A DNA stretch of 64,000 nt. It comes from Terriglobus roseus DSM 18391 (GTDB taxonomy: Bacteria; Acidobacteriota; Terriglobia; Terriglobales; Acidobacteriaceae). A program made the translations under genes and the position numbers. This document shows positions 6,803 to 16,224 of this stretch, one piece after another (the stretch's first letter is position 1; each line of letters opens with the position of its first letter). The stretch lies in contig NC_018014.1 in the NCBI RefSeq assembly GCF_000265425.1, positions 3,658,001 to 3,722,000 of the forward strand. Reading direction: 5' to 3'. The notes below the pieces were generated by a model. It was not told the DNA's origin. It worked only from the letters and a program-made list of their open reading frames with translations, and did no database searches.

Positions 6803-9441
6803 TCTCGGAACTCCTGACGCGGCTGCGCTTTCTGATTCTTCGTAAGAGGCATCGCGAATTCGATGACGAGATCGAGTTTCATCTCAACGAGGCGATTAAA
6901 AGCAAAATTGAGGATGGACTGGAACCGGTCGAAGCTCGCCGCCAAGCGCTAATTGAGTTCGGCGGGATCGAGCTTACGCGGGAACAATGCGAGCGGCAGC
7001 GTCCCGGGTGGTGGATCGGAACGGTAATCCAGGACGTTCGTTATGCATTTCGCGGATTTGGCCGCAATCCGCTCTTTACGATCAGTGTCCTGATCACCCT
7101 CGCACTTGGTATCGGCTCGACGACTGCGGTCTTCAGTGTTGTCGATCTCATCTTGTTTAGGCCTTTGCCCTACGCGGAACCGAGTCGAATTGTGTCGCTA
7201 GGGTTCGTGCATCCGCTGGAACGGCAGGAGTTTGTGATGGGTCGCTTCTATGAGGAGTGGCAGACGTATCAGACCCCTTTCTCGGCCCTCGCGGCGCAGA
7301 GCACAGGCGTCCATCATTGCGACCTCATCGAGAATGAGCCAACACAGCGAAGCTGCATTTCATTCCAATCGACCTTTCTTCCTTTATTCGGGATCTCCCC
7401 GGCTCTTGGACGCAATTTTCTGCCCGAGGAGGATCGGGCAAACGGACCTCGGGTGATGATGGTTTCTTACGGGTTATGGAGAGGACATTATGACGCCGAC
7501 CCGCACATCCTGAACCGAATGATTGATGTAGATGGCAATCCTGTCCGAATTGTGGGCGTTCTGCCCAAGGACTTCGAGTTTCCCACTCTAGAAGCTGCAG
7601 ATGTCGTATTTCCACTTGCCCTCAATCCCGCGGTCCAGCAGACGGTGAATGGCGGCTTCGGAGAATCTATGCGGCTGTTTGCGCGCCTCAAACCCGGCGT
7701 CAGCGTAGCGCAGGCGTTCGCGCAGATGCAGCCTCTCTTCAACGGCGATCTCAAGTGGTTCCCTCCTAGCGCTAAGAGCGAAACTCGGCTCAGCATTCGA
7801 ACGCTTCGAGATCGTCAGATGCAGGAATCGCGACTGGTTGCGTGGGTTCTCTTTTGCTTTGTCCTTGCTGTCTTGCTCATCGCATGCGCGAACGTATCGG
7901 GATTGATGATGGCGCGGGGGGCCGGGCGTCAGCGCGAACTCGCAGTTCGTTCTGCGATTGGCGCGAGCCGGGGGAGGCTCACTCGCCAGGCGTTGACGGA
8001 GACACTTGTGCTCTCATCGGCGGGAGGCCTAGCGGGACTGGCCGTTGCGCAGGCGCTCGTACTCGTGTTCGTCCACCTTGCCCCGGCCGGCATTCCGTTC
8101 ATCAGTAAAGCTCATCTCGATCTCCGTATCGGAGTGTTTGCCGCCCTGATATCGTGCCTCTGCGCAGTGATCGTCGGCATTGCTACTGCGCTACAGAAGC
8201 CAAAACTGGCCGCGCTGAACGCGAAGACATCCATGTCGCGCCATCATGCTTTTTCGAGGCGTGTTCTGGTCACGACGCAGATCGCCGTCAGCATCGTCCT
8301 GCTGTCCGGTGCGGCGCTATTGATCCGCAGCTTCATGAAGATCGAGGAGCAGAATCTCGGGATGCGAACGGATAGAGCATTGACCGTAGAGGTTACAGTT
8401 CCCCAGTTGCGCTACAACACAAATCAAAAGGTCATGGACTTATATCTTCGTCTCGAATCATCGCTGCGAAGGCTACCCGGTACCCGCGCGGTGGCCGTCA
8501 CCGACTCGACTCCACCCGGAGGGTGGCAAGACGGGTTTCGATTCTCCGATTTGCATGTGGAGGGCAAGCCACCGACCCCTGCAGGAACAGGCGGAACTGT
8601 CGTGGGCCGATTCGTGACGCCCGACTACTTTCGCGCACTAAACATTCAGATATTCCGCGGGCGCAATTTTGCAGATCAGGATCGCACCCAACAGCAGCGT
8701 GAAGTGATCCTTAGCCGGTCATTGGCCGAGCGCCTATTTCCGGGTGAGGATCCCGTGGGAAAGCGATTCCTGGATACTGCTGTCAGCGGTGCTGGCGCTG
8801 TAGTCATCGGTGTGGCAGATAACGTGAAAAACAGTGGACTTACTGAAGAGAGTAATCCTGAGATGTACACCCTGCGGCGAAGCGTATCCGGCGACTGGAG
8901 CGGAGACCATTTGATGCTGATCGTGGATAGCGCAATGCCGACGGCCATGCTTCAACCGTGGGTCCGATCCGAGGTTTCTGCGATCGATCGCACTATTCCG
9001 CTAAGAATGGAGCCTCTGAACGCATCCCTTAGGCGACTGGCAGACCGGCCACGCTTTGAAGCAACGCTGCTCGGATTTTTTGCGCTGACGGGCTTGGTGC
9101 TTTCAATCGTGGGCCTTTATGGCCTCATCGCGTACATGACGGCGCAGCGAGCACAGGAGATCGGGCTGCGCATGGCTCTCGGCGCAACACAGTCTAATAT
9201 CCTGCGTCTCATTGCAAATGACGGACTACGCATGGTGCTCGTGGGATCGGCGGTGGGGCTCGGCATTGCGTTGGTGACCTCGCACGTGCTTAAAACGATG
9301 CTGTTCCAGGTCAGCATCTATGACCCGTTGACGTACATCCTCATCCCCCTACTTCTCTCGTCGGTGGCACTTGTTGCAATTCTCATCCCCGCTCATGCAG
9401 CAACACGCGTCGACCCGGCGATCACACTGCGCGCCGAATAG
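6799..9441 (+). CDS. Duplicated-permease (ADOP/MacB-FtsX-like) ABC transporter permease
   Basis: An 880-residue membrane protein of the acidobacterial duplicated orphaned permease type. The cytoplasmic N terminus (HREFDDEIEFHLNEA) is characteristic of this subfamily. It is followed by a first transmembrane helix (FTISVLITLALGIGSTTAVFSVVD, near residue 95), a MacB-like periplasmic domain, and an FtsX core (VAWVLFCFVLAVLLIACANVSGLMMARG). A second MacB-like domain and a second FtsX core (ATLLGFFALTGLVLSIVGLYGLIAYM ... ALGAT) complete the tandem. No ATPase gene is adjacent, as is usual for orphan members. Family members resemble MacB-type exporters or mechanotransmitters; the substrate is unknown. 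Translationally coupled to padR. Confidence 0.9.
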   Translation: MISELLTRLRFLILRKRHREFDDEIEFHLNEAIKSKIEDGLEPVEARRQALIEFGGIELTREQCERQRPGWWIGTVIQDVRYAFRGFGRNPLFTISVLITLALGIGSTTAVFSVVDLILFRPLPYAEPSRIVSLGFVHPLERQEFVMGRFYEEWQTYQTPFSALAAQSTGVHHCDLIENEPTQRSCISFQSTFLPLFGISPALGRNFLPEEDRANGPRVMMVSYGLWRGHYDADPHILNRMIDVDGNPVRIVGVLPKDFEFPTLEAADVVFPLALNPAVQQTVNGGFGESMRLFARLKPGVSVAQAFAQMQPLFNGDLKWFPPSAKSETRLSIRTLRDRQMQESRLVAWVLFCFVLAVLLIACANVSGLMMARGAGRQRELAVRSAIGASRGRLTRQALTETLVLSSAGGLAGLAVAQALVLVFVHLAPAGIPFISKAHLDLRIGVFAALISCLCAVIVGIATALQKPKLAALNAKTSMSRHHAFSRRVLVTTQIAVSIVLLSGAALLIRSFMKIEEQNLGMRTDRALTVEVTVPQLRYNTNQKVMDLYLRLESSLRRLPGTRAVAVTDSTPPGGWQDGFRFSDLHVEGKPPTPAGTGGTVVGRFVTPDYFRALNIQIFRGRNFADQDRTQQQREVILSRSLAERLFPGEDPVGKRFLDTAVSGAGAVVIGVADNVKNSGLTEESNPEMYTLRRSVSGDWSGDHLMLIVDSAMPTAMLQPWVRSEVSAIDRTIPLRMEPLNASLRRLADRPRFEATLLGFFALTGLVLSIVGLYGLIAYMTAQRAQEIGLRMALGATQSNILRLIANDGLRMVLVGSAVGLGIALVTSHVLKTMLFQVSIYDPLTYILIPLLLSSVALVAILIPAHAATRVDPAITLRAE

Positions 9442-9543
9442 TTGATCGGCCTACAGAAACTAGCTTGCCTGCGGGGCGGGACCGGCCATTCATCCGTAAC
9501 GAGAAACGCCGTTAGCGGCACATGAGCGCCGCCGTTCCTTCAA

Positions 9544-9560
9544 AGTCGGCTTCCGGAAAC
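9544..9560. repeat. Degenerate copy of a dispersed GTCGGnTTnCGGAAAC motif
   Basis: The sequence GTCGGCTTCCGGAAAC here resembles the exact 17-base pair of repeats at 11205 and 11426 and a further variant at about 12429. It lies in the 237-base gap between the permease and the next gene, which otherwise shows nothing I recognise. Confidence 0.4.
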
Positions 9561-9678
9561 AGTCCGCAGGAGGAGTTGCCGGCAACGCCGTTTTGCGGGA
9601 AGAGTGAAATTACTGACCAGAAACTTGGCTCGTCTATATAAGTTCCTTTTGGCAATCGGACCCGGAGTCCTCGGGGGT

Positions 9679-10896
9679 CTACCAGGTGCTCACGGCCATG
9701 AGTTGCGGTGGCCCTGCGGTTGCGTTTACCACGTCTACTTTCAGAACCACTTCTACGTTGATTTTGGGGTCGTTAACAGCAAGAGGCAGCATTCGCAGAT
9801 AACGCTCTTGCGTCAGGAAGGTACCCGCTGCTTCTGTCGCGTACTTTCCGGCACCGGCTGCAAAATAAGTCAACTCGCCGGTTGCTGGGTTGTGGACACG
9901 CCCCGCAATCGCATAGTCGACGGTCCAGTCTTTGTACTCAGCGACCCACGGAATTGTCCAGCGTTTGTGGTCTTTAGAAACACTGTCTTCGATCCAAGCT
10001 CCGCGGTGGTTAGATCCTTCGTCGCTTCTGCCTACTTTGTAGCGCAGCGCGGAGGAGAGGCGTAACGTCCATGGATTGTTAAATGCGCCCAGTAGGACAG
10101 CGTTCCGACCCATCAGATCTGGGTAGGTCGCCAGGTTTGCCGCGATCAACCGCGAATGCATGCCATGCGTGTCCAGTAACGCAGAGATGGCTGCGTACGA
10201 TGCAGCATCGGGCACCGCGACGGTAGGCATGTCCGTGGCGCTGCTCGGTGTCTCCAACCGGCGACGCATATAACCAATGCAGATGACTGTGTCTTGGTTT
10301 GACTGGAACACCGGCCCCCAGAATGCGCGAACAGCATTCCTCGCTCGGAAACTGCGCCAGCCGGTGAGTACTAAAGCGATTAGGGCGCCAGCAAAAGCGA
10401 CTTCTACAAGAAGCTGCTGCCACCGCAAGCGGTGGAGCGGTCGCGGTGATTTTGCCCAGACGCCCAGGGAAATGGGCAGCGATCTCGCGACGTCGGTTTG
10501 GGGCGCAGCTTCTGCTGTGGCTTCTGGCGTGTCTAAATTGATCTCAGGCACGTACGATCCGGGGTTCAATCCGATTCTTACGCCTGACGATTCATTTGCT
10601 GCCTGATAGTACTGAGCGAGTCGTTTACGAACCTCAGACGCAGTGTTGCGTACAACTGGATCTGAACCGGTGTCGTAATCTGTCGCACGTCCGAAGAGCT
10701 GGTGACCGATCAACCGCTCCTTTAAACTCGACGGCTCATCCCGGACGGCTCCATCTACTAAGAATCGCAAGAGCTTGCTGCATCTCGCGCTGTTGCGGAA
10801 CGAGGCATGCGAAAGAATCTGCGCAACTTCGCTTTCGATGCGAGCACGTTCAGTCAGAGTAAAGGGGGTCTTTTCGGTCTCGCTTGTTTCACTCAT
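9679..10896 (-). CDS. Membrane-anchored protein with N-terminal DNA-binding-like helical domain
   Basis: A 405-residue protein. The first 120 residues (ESEVAQILSHASFRNSARCSKLLRFLVDG, then LKERLIGHQLFGR and RNTASEVRKRLAQYY) match a domain common at the N terminus of acidobacterial and planctomycete signalling proteins, proposed to be winged-helix-like. One transmembrane helix follows (LLVEVAFAGALIALVLTGW, near residue 165). The remaining 220 residues face outward and carry no domain I can name. The combination suggests a one-component membrane sensor-regulator, but DNA binding is not demonstrated by visible motifs. It stands alone, with gaps on both sides. Confidence 0.65.
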   Translation of the reverse strand: MSETSETEKTPFTLTERARIESEVAQILSHASFRNSARCSKLLRFLVDGAVRDEPSSLKERLIGHQLFGRATDYDTGSDPVVRNTASEVRKRLAQYYQAANESSGVRIGLNPGSYVPEINLDTPEATAEAAPQTDVARSLPISLGVWAKSPRPLHRLRWQQLLVEVAFAGALIALVLTGWRSFRARNAVRAFWGPVFQSNQDTVICIGYMRRRLETPSSATDMPTVAVPDAASYAAISALLDTHGMHSRLIAANLATYPDLMGRNAVLLGAFNNPWTLRLSSALRYKVGRSDEGSNHRGAWIEDSVSKDHKRWTIPWVAEYKDWTVDYAIAGRVHNPATGELTYFAAGAGKYATEAAGTFLTQERYLRMLPLAVNDPKINVEVVLKVDVVNATAGPPQLMAVSTW

Positions 10897-11204
10897 TGCA
10901 TTTGGCCGAACTTGAGGCAGATTTCATTCTAGACGTGCTGAGGCGGAGGGCATCACCGGGGAGTACCGTACCGTACTGCGCCTACTCCGGTCGATCAATT
11001 TTGCGTATTAAAAGAGGTGTGCGGTCGCTTCGGCACCTTTCCTGCGGTTGACCCCCGGGGACGGGTGCCGAAGTTGATCGCATCTTATCGGCGCAAACCT
11101 GAAGATTCGTTTGGCTTGTTTCGAACGGACTGCGTTCCGTAACTCATGCCAAGCAGCGGTGGCCCACTCGTTTGTGGGCTGATCGGAGCAGTGCCTCCTT
11201 GAAG
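10897..11204. other. Intergenic stretch without recognisable gene
   Basis: About 300 bases between the start of the membrane regulator and the first repeat of the decay zone. It contains a GTACCGTACCGTACTG run near 10960 and a cttcggcacc / ggtgccgaag inverted repeat (11029-11038 and 11063-11072, exact). No open frame shows codon character. Confidence 0.5.
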
Positions 11205-11221
11205 GTCGGGTTTGCGGAAAC
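11205..11221. repeat. 17-bp dispersed repeat, copy 1
   Basis: GTCGGGTTTGCGGAAAC occurs exactly here and at 11426-11442, 221 bases apart, with looser versions at 9544 and 12429. The copies lie among gene remnants, which suggests a small dispersed element or footprint. Confidence 0.6.
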
Positions 11222-11370
11222 TACGCTTCAAGTTGAGTCGAAACCTGTTTCCGTGCCTTGACTAGGCCTTCGCAGACGTAGCCGACGATGTATGCCCGAG
11301 GCGTCTGTTCAACCAAATCAGCATTCTGTACAAGATCACTGATCGCAAGCTCGACGGCGTTCCTTCTAGT
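11221..11370 (-). pseudogene. Remnant of a coding sequence (C-terminal fragment, family unknown)
   Basis: The complement strand reads 49 codons without a start after a TGA at 11371-11373. The product includes RRNAVELAISDLVQ and TPRAYIVGYVCEGLV and ends in a TAG at 11221-11223. The composition is protein-like (amphipathic, no odd codons), yet no start codon or ribosome site is present. I read it as a leftover 3' end. It could also be chance. Confidence 0.25.
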
Positions 11371-11425
11371 TCAGCATAGGGATGGACCGTGTCTGAGCGT
11401 AGCCGAACGGTGGGCTTCCCGAGAA

Positions 11426-11442
11426 GTCGGGTTTGCGGAAAC
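11426..11442. repeat. 17-bp dispersed repeat, copy 2
   Basis: Identical to the copy at 11205-11221. Flanking bases differ, so the repeat unit is not longer than about 18 bases. Confidence 0.6.
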
Positions 11443-11524
11443 CTCACCTCTCTATGCCGGGGCAATCGATCAAGAATCGCCCAACCCTTTGTCGTGAGGG
11501 AACTTGGGATTCGATGAGGTGCAA

Positions 11525-11671
11525 TCATAGGACGCACCCACGCACCCGTCCAACGACAAATATCTGCACAAAATCTACGACAACGAATACTGACGCTACA
11601 GCCCAGGTGGTAGGAATCTTCCACCCTGTCTCCCAGCATGGGCGTTGGCTGTGCGAAGTGAGGAGTTCCAT
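11525..11671 (-). CDS. Possible 48-residue single-span membrane peptide
   Basis: A short frame starting at ATG 11671 with a polar N terminus (MELLTSHSQRP) and one hydrophobic segment (TTWAVASVFVVVDFVQIFVV), ending after RGCVL. There is no clear ribosome site and no family. It lies inside the 10.9-12.5 kb decay zone and may be a fragment of a larger membrane protein. Confidence 0.25.
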   Translation of the reverse strand: MELLTSHSQRPCWETGWKIPTTWAVASVFVVVDFVQIFVVGRVRGCVL

Positions 11672-11843
11672 CGGTCGTATTGCGTTAAAACGTCTCTTCA
11701 GTGGACTTGATATTGCGGAAGAACCTCCACCGGTTTGATCGTTTCTTTCCCACTGGATAGGACTTCAAGTCGAACGAATCAAAGGTCTTCGTATTCGATC
11801 CAGGGGATCTGATACGAAGACCCCAACTGCCTAATGGATCTTC

Positions 11844-12183
11844 CTATCCCTTGGGCTCCGTTGAGTCGCTTCACCAGAGGTAACCCACAGAGACATTCTG
11901 CCGCGGATCCTTGCCGGTGAAGGAGAGGGTAGGCTCCCCCGGTCATTCGTATTAAGAGTTGCGACTGCCTTCCCTCCGAATCGAACAGAGACACACTCGG
12001 TCGCGTGTCGTTATTTACGACGCCAAATGATGCGCTTTCCTTCCCCTACGAAGCGACGATTTGAAGATTGCGAACCCGAAAGACATCTACTCTCTGTTCC
12101 CGTCGTATTTTTGCGGTGAAAGCAAGCAGGGACACGGCTGCAATCAGCAAAACGACTTTAATCGCAGTGAGAATCTTTGTCAT
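11844..12183 (-). pseudogene. Broken gene for a small membrane-anchored acidobacterial protein
   Basis: From ATG 12183 (AGAAGG about ten bases upstream) the frame encodes an N-terminal anchor (MTKILTAIKVVLLIAAVSLL) and VDVFRVRNLQIVAS, then hits TAG at 12048-12046. The same frame continues through SASFGVVNNDTRPSVSLFDSEGRQ to about 11950. There it must shift by one base to continue as PGEPTLSFTGKDPRQNVSVGYLW. A TGA follows, and then SDSTEPKG to TAG at 11846-11844. The pieces in order give a coherent protein of about 112 residues of a family I associate with Acidobacteria (RVRNLQIV ... VSLFDSEGRQ ... GKDPRQNVSVGYLW). Two nonsense changes plus a frameshift mean it is no longer expressed as one product. 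A 45-residue anchor peptide could still be made. Confidence 0.7.
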
Positions 12184-12407
12184 TGACTGCATCCCTTCTG
12201 GAGCAGGTCCGGAATGTTATGAGTGTCCGAAATGGATTGAGAGACCGAGCGCGTTCTGCAGCGAGGCGTCGCGACGTCGCACATCGTGATGACAACATGA
12301 AAGTCGTCCGTGGCTCCAGCAACAACGACCTGTATGTTGACTGATGGGGCATGATCTCCAACACCGACGTCCTCGCTGGATGAGCCAACAGACTCAACTA
12401 TCACGCA

Positions 12408-12438
12408 GCGAAACCCACCCCAAAAGGGCGGGTTTCGC
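12408..12438. terminator. Strong hairpin downstream of the giant lipoprotein gene
   Basis: GCGAAACCC (12408-12416) pairs with GGGTTTCGC (12430-12438), and an inner CCC/GGG adds three pairs around a CAAAA loop with one mismatch. It lies 50 bases past the stop codon at 12489 on the complement strand. There is no U-run, so it may slow or protect the transcript end without being a classical terminator. The right arm resembles the dispersed 17-bp repeat. Confidence 0.5.
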
Positions 12439-12488
12439 GGAAGACCATTAGCAATCTCAAGGATCCTTGCAAAGCGCATGGCACAAGT

Positions 12489-15400
12489 TTAATAGTTGCT
12501 TGGGTCATTCGGGAAAGCACCGTCAGGAATTAAGAAGGGATAGTCCGAGCTATCATAACTGGCTCCTTCGAATGCCTTCTCATATGCATCTCGAGCGTTC
12601 TGGCCGTCCCTACTCTCGATTACATTTGGGAAGCGTTGGAAGACGAAGGGCTTGTAGAGACCGAGAGAGTTACTGTTGTCGGCACTCACCGGTATGAAGA
12701 GGCCTGTGTCCTCGAAGAAGCTGTTGGCTATACCATCTGGAGTACAGCCACTCGCTCCCTTTCCGGGGGTGAGCATCCAAACATCCCACCAGTTATCAAA
12801 GGGCCATTTATTGATGGTATTGGAAGGGGTTCCAATGCCGTCGATCGGGGCGCCCGGTATAAACGTGAACATGTAGGTGCCCGATGGCTGGTTCGCAGAG
12901 TTGTTGCGGTTGCTCTGTCTATCCGCAATCCATCCCGCCATGCCGCATGTACTGTCGCTTGGAGTGAAGATCCCGCCATAGTTCGGATTGATACCTGGAG
13001 AGCTGTAGGTATGGTGAGTTATCGAGAATGCGGCTGGAAGCAGCGTCTGAACGAATTGTCGACGCGCGGTACGGTCAAATGCGGTCAGTAGATTTTGGTT
13101 TGCCGTGGAGTCCCACGGTTGGCTGTTGTTCGCCAGGGATGAACCGAGCGCACTTAATCTTCCCCAGTCCGCGGTAATCCTCTTGAAGTTATGGCCGACC
13201 GTGCCAAGAATTTGCGTGTATTGATCAGCCAGATTGCCGGCAAGATGGCTCACTGCGATGAGGTCTTTGTCCTGCTGAGCTATCGGAACTCCATCAGGCT
13301 TTGTTGTGCTCGAAGCTGACAGATCCAGCGTGGCTACGCCGAGCGCTGCGGCCACACCGGCAGCAGGAATCAGGGCTCCTGGCACTACAACATCCGTTGT
13401 CGCGCCGAGACTCAGCGCCCCGAGTTGCAACACGGGCCCCATGGTTTTCAACGCGTCACCCGCCCAGGTTCTCCAGTTGTTTGCAGCCACTGTTTTCGTT
13501 GCGATTGGTCCCTGTGTACTGCCCAGAATCGCGTCGGCCTCTTGCTGCAGAATTAAGGACTGATTCGACTCCTGTGCTTGTAGCAAGTTGAGGAGATTGG
13601 TCTGATACTCGCGCAGATTGCCGAGGTACTGCAGCTCCAAGAGAATCTGCTGTTTGGCAGCCGTAAAATCATCCGCTGTGAAGCCCTGGGTGCAGGAATC
13701 AGCCGTGCAGTCCGTTGGGCCCCGCATTGCTTGCAGACGAGCGAACCAAATCGCAGGATTCTGGTTCAGATTGCTATATGCCAAACGCAGGTCGCTGCAG
13801 CTTTGCTGGCAGAGCAGAAGTTGCTGACTAATAAATCGGTAGGCTGCTGTCTGCCCTGAAGTCCCGGATGTACCAGTGAGCGGCCACTCCACGGAAGGCG
13901 TTAGTGGCGCTGCAAGGAATGTGAGTGACGAGTTAGGGAAGAAGTTCCCATACTGCGTTTCCATGGATGCGCGATAATAACCATCGTTCTCCTTTTTAAG
14001 GAGACCTGACATGCGTGAAGGACCACCACCGGCAATCGTCTCTCGATTGATGTGACTGCTCTCCTCCACACCAAGCGGATTGGCTGTGTTGTTGCCAGAC
14101 ATCCACCATTGACCGACAAGATGATAGTCATCTTCCAGGCCACCATCAGCTACAACTTTCTGCTGGGAAATCGTTGCGTCAAAAGCATTGTATCTGTAGG
14201 ACGGGTGTGACAATGAATCGAAGAGAGCATAGTCCCCGCCGATGTCTTGAACGGCCTGAGCGGCTTTATCCCAAGTGTCTTGAAAGGGGAAACTCCCTTT
14301 TGTTAAGTCTCCTGACTGGCAATGACCTGTCGGAGTCTTCACATAGTTCTGATCGCACTCATGGCGCAAGCTACCAACACTCTGGAGGAAGAATATAGCC
14401 CGTCTAGAGTTCAGCGAGTAGATATCCGAGGTCAGTTGCGCCAAGGGACTGATGGTTCCACCATCAGTAGACGTGCATTTGTTGGACTGACAGAGACCTG
14501 GGTCCGTGGAATAAGTACCGTTCAACAAATTCCTAAAGGTGGTTGCATCAAACGCAACTAGATGAAAACCACCGCTCACTGCGCGGTTGTTCGTATTTTC
14601 AACCAGCGTTGCCGAGCCTACGGAAACACTCGATGTCCCATCGGGGAACGGACTTGGGCTTTTAGCAGAGACGCTTAATTCTACGGTGCTTCGCTGCTTA
14701 GAAATGCTGCCGTCAGCGTAAGTTGTCAAACCCATCGCGAAGCGAACTGGGGGATCCGCATACGTAAACGTGTAGTTATCATGGTTGTCGAGGATGAACT
14801 CCCCTCGGATGCCGGCCTCCTGTACAGGTAGGGCGGGTAAATCACCTGAAGCTGGAATGGTCTTTGCTCCAACATATCCGGTTCCGCGAAGGGTTGGACC
14901 GATACCGTCCGCGAAATTCGGGATCGCGGTACTTGGCACGTAATAATTGGAGATGCAGCCGTCAACTAAAGAAGCGCAGGCAACCCGCTCGTAATTCAAA
15001 CCTGGCTTGAGAACGCTCGATCCTACGTTTCCTACAAAAGAATAGCCCACGTCGGCCGGATTGATTTGATTCAACAAAAGCGTGTTGGTACCCCCGATGT
15101 GGAGGAGCGCCTCTTGAAGAGAACCGCATGTTGAATCTGAAGGTCCAGCGGTATTGAAATCACATTTATGTTTGCCGTTCCAGGCCTGCAGGCTTTGGAT
15201 GATCAGGACACAGCCCTCCAACCCGCATTTTGATTCGGCTGTGAACTTCGCTGTGGATGGATCGATGTCATTCGCAAACTGTGTCGTCTGGTCGAGCGTC
15301 CCGTCAATCTGGTAGAAGGTGTTCGAGACCAAGCTTAGGTCAGTCCTACGGAGGAGCAGCACTTGGAATCCGTTTAGGTCTGTGCTGTTGTGATTGCTAT

Positions 15401-16025
15401 CCTGGACGCCGTATGCCTTCTTACCAATGTAAATCTGAAAAGTGCCGTTCTGTTTAACTCGTGTCTGGATGCCCACCACGTCCGAGACCGGTTGTCCGAT
15501 TGAGTTTGCCGTCACTACTTCGGGACTCTTGAAATCTGCGACGAAGGGATCGTAATTGAAGGTTGAGCGGGCAGTCACCGCCCCGGTTACAGCTTTGATC
15601 CGATTTACTCCTACATAGACGTCCTCAGACGCCACTAGGCCTTCGTAAATCCCGCCCGTAACAGTCGCGGCAAGTTTCGCGGTAACGTCGTGGCCGTTGA
15701 TAGAAATGGCTGTGTTCGTTGTGGTGGCGCCTGCTGAAAGTGTGACACGCAGGATCAGCGGTAGGGCGGTCACCTTCGTGCCGTCGCCTGGGGCGGCGAT
15801 GACTACCTGCCCTTGTACAGCGGGTGGTTGCGGTGCGATTGGCGACACTGGCGTAGCAGTCCCCGGGCCTGTTCCTCCACAGCCGGCGAGGGCGAGCAGT
15901 AAAGCACCTAATGGGAGCGACATGGAAGAACTGCCGTGGGAAACAAGGGCGCTGATGGCGGCACCCGCACTTCTGACGATGCGAGGCATCGATGACACTG
16001 TCGGCAACATAGCACCTGTAGACAC
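12489..16025 (-). CDS. Very large lipoprotein of unknown function
   Basis: A 1178-residue frame opened by GTG 16025. The lipobox LALAGC places the acylated cysteine at residue 49 from that start, so a later start (for example MSLPLGALLLALAGC, residue 35) would give a normal-length signal. Ribosome sites do not settle this. After a Thr/Pro-rich linker, residues 70-170 look like a bacterial Ig-type domain (VVIAAPGDGTKVTALPLILRV). The rest is not recognisable: Ser/Thr/Asn-rich, with several paired cysteines (CGLEGC, CTADSC, CQQSC) and an Ala/Leu-rich helical section near residues 840-960. It follows the CadC/TPR regulator on the same strand by 199 bases and may be its target. A cell-surface structural or binding role is a guess. 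Confidence 0.8.
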   Translation of the reverse strand: MSTGAMLPTVSSMPRIVRSAGAAISALVSHGSSSMSLPLGALLLALAGCGGTGPGTATPVSPIAPQPPAVQGQVVIAAPGDGTKVTALPLILRVTLSAGATTTNTAISINGHDVTAKLAATVTGGIYEGLVASEDVYVGVNRIKAVTGAVTARSTFNYDPFVADFKSPEVVTANSIGQPVSDVVGIQTRVKQNGTFQIYIGKKAYGVQDSNHNSTDLNGFQVLLLRRTDLSLVSNTFYQIDGTLDQTTQFANDIDPSTAKFTAESKCGLEGCVLIIQSLQAWNGKHKCDFNTAGPSDSTCGSLQEALLHIGGTNTLLLNQINPADVGYSFVGNVGSSVLKPGLNYERVACASLVDGCISNYYVPSTAIPNFADGIGPTLRGTGYVGAKTIPASGDLPALPVQEAGIRGEFILDNHDNYTFTYADPPVRFAMGLTTYADGSISKQRSTVELSVSAKSPSPFPDGTSSVSVGSATLVENTNNRAVSGGFHLVAFDATTFRNLLNGTYSTDPGLCQSNKCTSTDGGTISPLAQLTSDIYSLNSRRAIFFLQSVGSLRHECDQNYVKTPTGHCQSGDLTKGSFPFQDTWDKAAQAVQDIGGDYALFDSLSHPSYRYNAFDATISQQKVVADGGLEDDYHLVGQWWMSGNNTANPLGVEESSHINRETIAGGGPSRMSGLLKKENDGYYRASMETQYGNFFPNSSLTFLAAPLTPSVEWPLTGTSGTSGQTAAYRFISQQLLLCQQSCSDLRLAYSNLNQNPAIWFARLQAMRGPTDCTADSCTQGFTADDFTAAKQQILLELQYLGNLREYQTNLLNLLQAQESNQSLILQQEADAILGSTQGPIATKTVAANNWRTWAGDALKTMGPVLQLGALSLGATTDVVVPGALIPAAGVAAALGVATLDLSASSTTKPDGVPIAQQDKDLIAVSHLAGNLADQYTQILGTVGHNFKRITADWGRLSALGSSLANNSQPWDSTANQNLLTAFDRTARRQFVQTLLPAAFSITHHTYSSPGINPNYGGIFTPSDSTCGMAGWIADRQSNRNNSANQPSGTYMFTFIPGAPIDGIGTPSNTINKWPFDNWWDVWMLTPGKGASGCTPDGIANSFFEDTGLFIPVSADNSNSLGLYKPFVFQRFPNVIESRDGQNARDAYEKAFEGASYDSSDYPFLIPDGAFPNDPSNY

Positions 16026-16224
16026 AAGAATTTGATATGGGAGAGAGGCAGAGCAAGGCTACAGGGAGTTGCGCTAGCTCAGAGGTGAACTAATCTGAAC
16101 AGGCAAGTATCCAAGAATGAATAAGTTAGCCGAATTCAAAAAGCTAGAAGCACACAGTTCTCATGCGACCCGCCTTGACGATCTGGAGGGTGACGAACCG
16201 AACCCCTTCAACCGGCTCATCTGA

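Noticed and set aside
15625..16056. Complement frame of 143 codons and a + strand frame of 112 codons over the lipoprotein start
   Set aside because: Both are shadows of the lipoprotein gene; Arg/Cys-rich products without pattern.
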